64,000 bases of DNA from Dyella sp. AtDHG13 (GTDB lineage: Bacteria; Pseudomonadota; Gammaproteobacteria; Xanthomonadales; Rhodanobacteraceae), in the NCBI RefSeq assembly GCF_003201105.1, contig NZ_QICJ01000012.1, forward strand, positions 62,001 through 126,000, written 5' to 3'. A model generated the notes under the pieces. That model had not been told where the DNA came from. It saw nothing but the letters and a program-made list of their open reading frames with translations, and made no database searches. Positions 61,641 through 64,000 of the stretch are shown in pieces (position 1 is the stretch's first letter; every line of letters starts with the position of its first letter). A program made the translations under genes and the position numbers.

Positions 61641-62342
61641 ATGAGCGAACCGTTGCACAGCACTCGATTCCCCGGCGAAAGCCACGCCTACCGCGTCGCG
61701 CGGGATCGGCTGCTGCGCGCCGAGATGGAACTGCGCCGGCAAACCGAAGCCATCGCCGCCCTGCGGCGCGCGTTGCCGCTGGGCGGTGTGATACCCGTGG
61801 ACTATCCGTTCGATGACGAAGGCGACACGCCGCTGGATACCGACATCGAGCGGCAGACGCGCATGTCGGACCTGTTCGCCGACAAGGACACGCTGGTCAT
61901 TTACAACTTCATGTTCGGCCCGGCGATGGCGGCGCCGTGCCCGTCGTGTTCGTCGATACTCGATGCGCTCGACGGCGAGATGCCGCACCTGCGCCAGCGC
62001 GTGAACGTGGCGGTGGTCGCGCGCTCGCCCATCCAGCGCATCCGCCATTTCGCGCGCGAACGCGGCTGGCGCCACCTGCATCTGCTGTCGTCCGCGCACA
62101 ACACGTACAACGCCGACTACCACGGCGAAACCGCCGATGGCCGGCAGATGCCTGCGCTCAACGTCTTCCTGCGGCGCGACGGGCAGATCCATCACACCTG
62201 GGGCAGCGAACTGATGTTCGTGCCGGCCGAGCCGGGCCAGGATCCGCGTCACGTCGATCCGATCTGGCCGCTATGGAACGTGCTGGACTATCTGCCGGAA
62301 GGCCGTGGCGACTGGCGGCCGAGCCTGACGTACGACGACTGA
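61641..62342 (+). CDS. DUF899 family thioredoxin-fold protein
   Basis: 233 residues; GGAGG at 61631 precedes the ATG. Members of DUF899 have a thioredoxin-like fold with a CPxCSS motif, seen here as APCPSCSSILDALDGEM (about residues 95-111). The family segments VVARSPIQRIRHFARERGW and LLSSAHNTYNADYHGE follow. The N-terminus has a short helical region (YRVARDRLLRAEMELRR). A redox role is likely from the fold but not proven. It is about 50 bp after the GNAT gene and may be co-transcribed with it. Confidence 0.88.
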   Translation: MSEPLHSTRFPGESHAYRVARDRLLRAEMELRRQTEAIAALRRALPLGGVIPVDYPFDDEGDTPLDTDIERQTRMSDLFADKDTLVIYNFMFGPAMAAPCPSCSSILDALDGEMPHLRQRVNVAVVARSPIQRIRHFARERGWRHLHLLSSAHNTYNADYHGETADGRQMPALNVFLRRDGQIHHTWGSELMFVPAEPGQDPRHVDPIWPLWNVLDYLPEGRGDWRPSLTYDD

Positions 62343-62358
62343 CGCCATCCTCGAGGCA

Positions 62359-62389
62359 GACGCCATGGCACCTTGCGTGCCATGGCGTC
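62359..62389. terminator. Candidate bidirectional terminator hairpin
   Basis: Perfect 13-bp stem GACGCCATGGCAC/GTGCCATGGCGTC with a 5-nt loop, between the convergent stops of the DUF899 gene (62342) and sapC-like gene (62396). No T-tract. Confidence 0.55.
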
Positions 62390-62395
62390 AGGTCA

Positions 62396-63160
62396 TCAGT
62401 TCTTCAGGGCGGTCGCGGCTTCTTCGACCTGCTCGCGTTCGCTGAGGCGCTGCGAAACGCGGTCGATGTTGGAGAGCGACAGCAGGTGCGCGTAGATCCA
62501 GCCCAGCACGCCTTCGCGCAGGAATTCGTGCGTGGTCTTCTCGTCGAGCTGGCGCAGCTTTTCCTCGTTGACCACGAACAGGCCGTTGAGGTTGATGCTC
62601 TTGCCGTCCTTCTCGAGGCGGATGTTGCGCGGCTCGAGCAGGTTGTGCTTGCGCAGCTGTTCCATGAACCACTGCGTGCGCGCCACGTGCTGCTGGTATT
62701 CGCCGAGGAAGCGCACGGCGTTGCTCAGCACTTCGGTCTCGCTGCCGTCGTCCTTGAACAGGGCTTCGCCCTCGGTACGGTCGAAGCCTTCATAGGCTTC
62801 GTCGAGGAACACGGTGAAGTCGTCGCCTTCCGCACCGGCCGGCTTTTCGGCCAGCACGAACGGGTAGCGGCGCACGAAGGCGGGGATGTACGTGTTCGCC
62901 ACCCAGCGGCCTTCGGCATCGATGAACAGGTTTTCGTTCTCGCGCAGGCCGAGCAGGGCCAGCGGGCCGGCGCTCTCGACCGTCAGGCCGCCGAACAGGA
63001 TCGGCAGGTCGCGCGCGGCTGCGGGAAACTCGACGCCGGTCAGCGGCACCGAATGCACTGCGCTCGCGAACTTCAGGTTCGGGATCGGCTTGATGCGCAG
63101 ATCCTTGTGTTCGGTGCGGTTGAGCGGAACAGGACGCTCGTAGAAAAGGACTTCAGCCAC
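62396..63160 (-). CDS. SapC family protein
   Basis: 254 residues beginning MAEVLFYERPVPLNRTEHKD. The SapC (PF07277) pattern is clear: VHSVPLTGVEFPAAARDLPI, LALLGLRENENLFIDAEG, WVANTYIPAFVRRYPFVLAE. The first described member was linked to Campylobacter S-layer biogenesis, but cytosolic SapC-like proteins of other proteobacteria have no confirmed function. No signal peptide is seen. Single leftward gene with a 256-bp intergenic space before the HNH gene. Confidence 0.9.
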   Translation of the reverse strand: MAEVLFYERPVPLNRTEHKDLRIKPIPNLKFASAVHSVPLTGVEFPAAARDLPILFGGLTVESAGPLALLGLRENENLFIDAEGRWVANTYIPAFVRRYPFVLAEKPAGAEGDDFTVFLDEAYEGFDRTEGEALFKDDGSETEVLSNAVRFLGEYQQHVARTQWFMEQLRKHNLLEPRNIRLEKDGKSINLNGLFVVNEEKLRQLDEKTTHEFLREGVLGWIYAHLLSLSNIDRVSQRLSEREQVEEAATALKN

Positions 63161-63416
63161 GTTGACTACCTCTGCCCGGCCGCGCCGGGGTTGCCACCCA
63201 GGCTCCCCCTCCCAAACCCGGCCTCGGGTCTACAGATGAACGGACACTATATCAGCGCTCCCGCCGGCGCGAGAACACCCCAGGACTTAAGCCTATCTCC
63301 TGCCCTGACAGTCATTTGCGTGTGTTCTGTCATGGATTTGGTCTATCCTCGGCCTCGTTACGAGCATCGTTGCAGCGCCCGAACGTTCATTCCCCTGGGT
63401 TGAAGGACGGTTTTGC

Positions 63417-64000
63417 ATGCTGATGGAAGTACCTGGCCGCGTTGTCGACCTCCACTCGACCCGCGTGCTGTCGCTGGATGCCGCCGGCCGGATTCTTGAC
63501 TGGATCAGCTGGCAGGAAGCGGTTTGCCTCTATGTGCGCGACGCGGTCGCCTGGACGCTGGGCGATCCCTGCATCACCGTGCACGGCGGCCACAACCGCG
63601 TGAGCGGACTGCAGAGCACGCTGTCCCTGCATCCCATCATCGCCAGCACCGGCCACTGCCGCGACCACGCCATCGATCCCTCGCCCGCGCTGACCAACAG
63701 CGCCCTGTTCGCCCGCGACCGCTACCTGTGCATGTACTGCGGCGAGCGCTTCAGCCGGGGCGAGCTGACCCGCGACCACGTGCTGCCGATCTCCAAGCAC
63801 GGCAAGGACACCTGGGAGAACGTGGTCAGCGCCTGCCTGGCCTGCAACCTGCGCAAGAGCAACCGCACGCCCCAGCAGGCCAATATGCCGCTGCTGGCGG
63901 TGCCGTACCGCCCGAGCTGGGTGGAGCACCTGATCCTGTCCAACCGCAACATCTTGGCTGACCAGATGGAGTTCCTGGTCAACCACCTGCCGCGCGACCG
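63417..64000 (+). CDS. HNH endonuclease domain protein (C-terminus beyond window)
   Basis: The visible 194 residues start at the ATG at 63417 (GAAGGA at 63402-63407). The N-terminal part resembles the DUF-type extension of bacterial HNH proteins (VDLHSTRVLSLDAAGRILDW). The nuclease motif is RYLCMYCGERF, then TRDHVLPISKHGKDTWENVV and CLACNLRKSN: zinc-binding CxxC pairs around the DH-H-N active site. Many such proteins are housekeeping HNH nucleases of unknown biological role in Xanthomonadales. The frame is open to the window edge. Confidence 0.9.
   Translation, partial: MLMEVPGRVVDLHSTRVLSLDAAGRILDWISWQEAVCLYVRDAVAWTLGDPCITVHGGHNRVSGLQSTLSLHPIIASTGHCRDHAIDPSPALTNSALFARDRYLCMYCGERFSRGELTRDHVLPISKHGKDTWENVVSACLACNLRKSNRTPQQANMPLLAVPYRPSWVEHLILSNRNILADQMEFLVNHLPRD

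Overview
This 64 kb window is GC-rich chromosomal DNA from a gammaproteobacterium of the order Xanthomonadales, most likely family Rhodanobacteraceae (the Dyella/Luteibacter/Rhodanobacter group). That placement is inferred from gene content: a fused aspartokinase/diaminopimelate decarboxylase, the MurD2-MurL route for D-glutamate in peptidoglycan, a TamA-TamB pair, and a SET-domain protein next to greB. There is no ribosomal RNA in the window, and I saw no tRNA, CRISPR array, prophage or insertion sequence with a transposase.

Layout. 1-6.6 kb: a leftward run relA, a TPR protein, an NAD(P)-binding oxidoreductase and PBP1B (cut by the window edge). 6.7-15 kb: a small secreted protein, the helicase hrpA, dps and a GH17-GT2 beta-glucan synthase. 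15-24 kb: tamA-tamB, a 2OG-Fe(II) oxygenase and an M13 metallopeptidase. 24-32.3 kb: a GNAT protein, murD2, murL, a DUF559 nuclease between hairpin repeats, lysAC and class I fumarase, all leftward. 32.6-41.1 kb: a secreted sedolisin protease, then a Csu-type chaperone-usher pilus operon with a tandemly duplicated tip-adhesin gene. 41.1-48.5 kb: an APC permease, an aberrant IorAB-like molybdenum hydroxylase pair, a patatin/Omp85 (type Vd) protein and a lipoprotein. 48.5-54.7 kb: four leftward envelope or secreted proteins of unknown function, including a tandem pair of TonB-like proline-rich proteins. 55-64 kb: an EF-G-like GTPase, greB, a SET protein, a lipoprotein/acyl-CoA dehydrogenase pair behind a candidate PsrA-type operator, a GNAT protein, a DUF899 protein, SapC and an HNH nuclease (cut by the window edge).

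Much of the window serves the cell envelope: peptidoglycan (PBP1B, MurD2, MurL, diaminopimelate supply by LysAC), outer-membrane biogenesis (TamAB), periplasmic glucan, pili and secreted hydrolases.

Two families of palindromic repeats are scattered through the window. Family A has the stem CCCTCTCCCC/GGGGAGAGGG and a C-rich tail; family B has the stem CCGTCATTCC/GGAATGACGG. Family A brackets the DUF559 nuclease gene symmetrically, encodes that protein's C-terminus, and a similarly oriented pair sits in frame inside hrpA. I regard this nuclease-plus-repeat cassette as the best candidate for an undescribed mobile system here. The second strongest oddity is the IorAB-like pair, whose small subunit lacks all four ligands of the N-terminal [2Fe-2S] cluster and whose large subunit has Phe where the family has its catalytic Glu.
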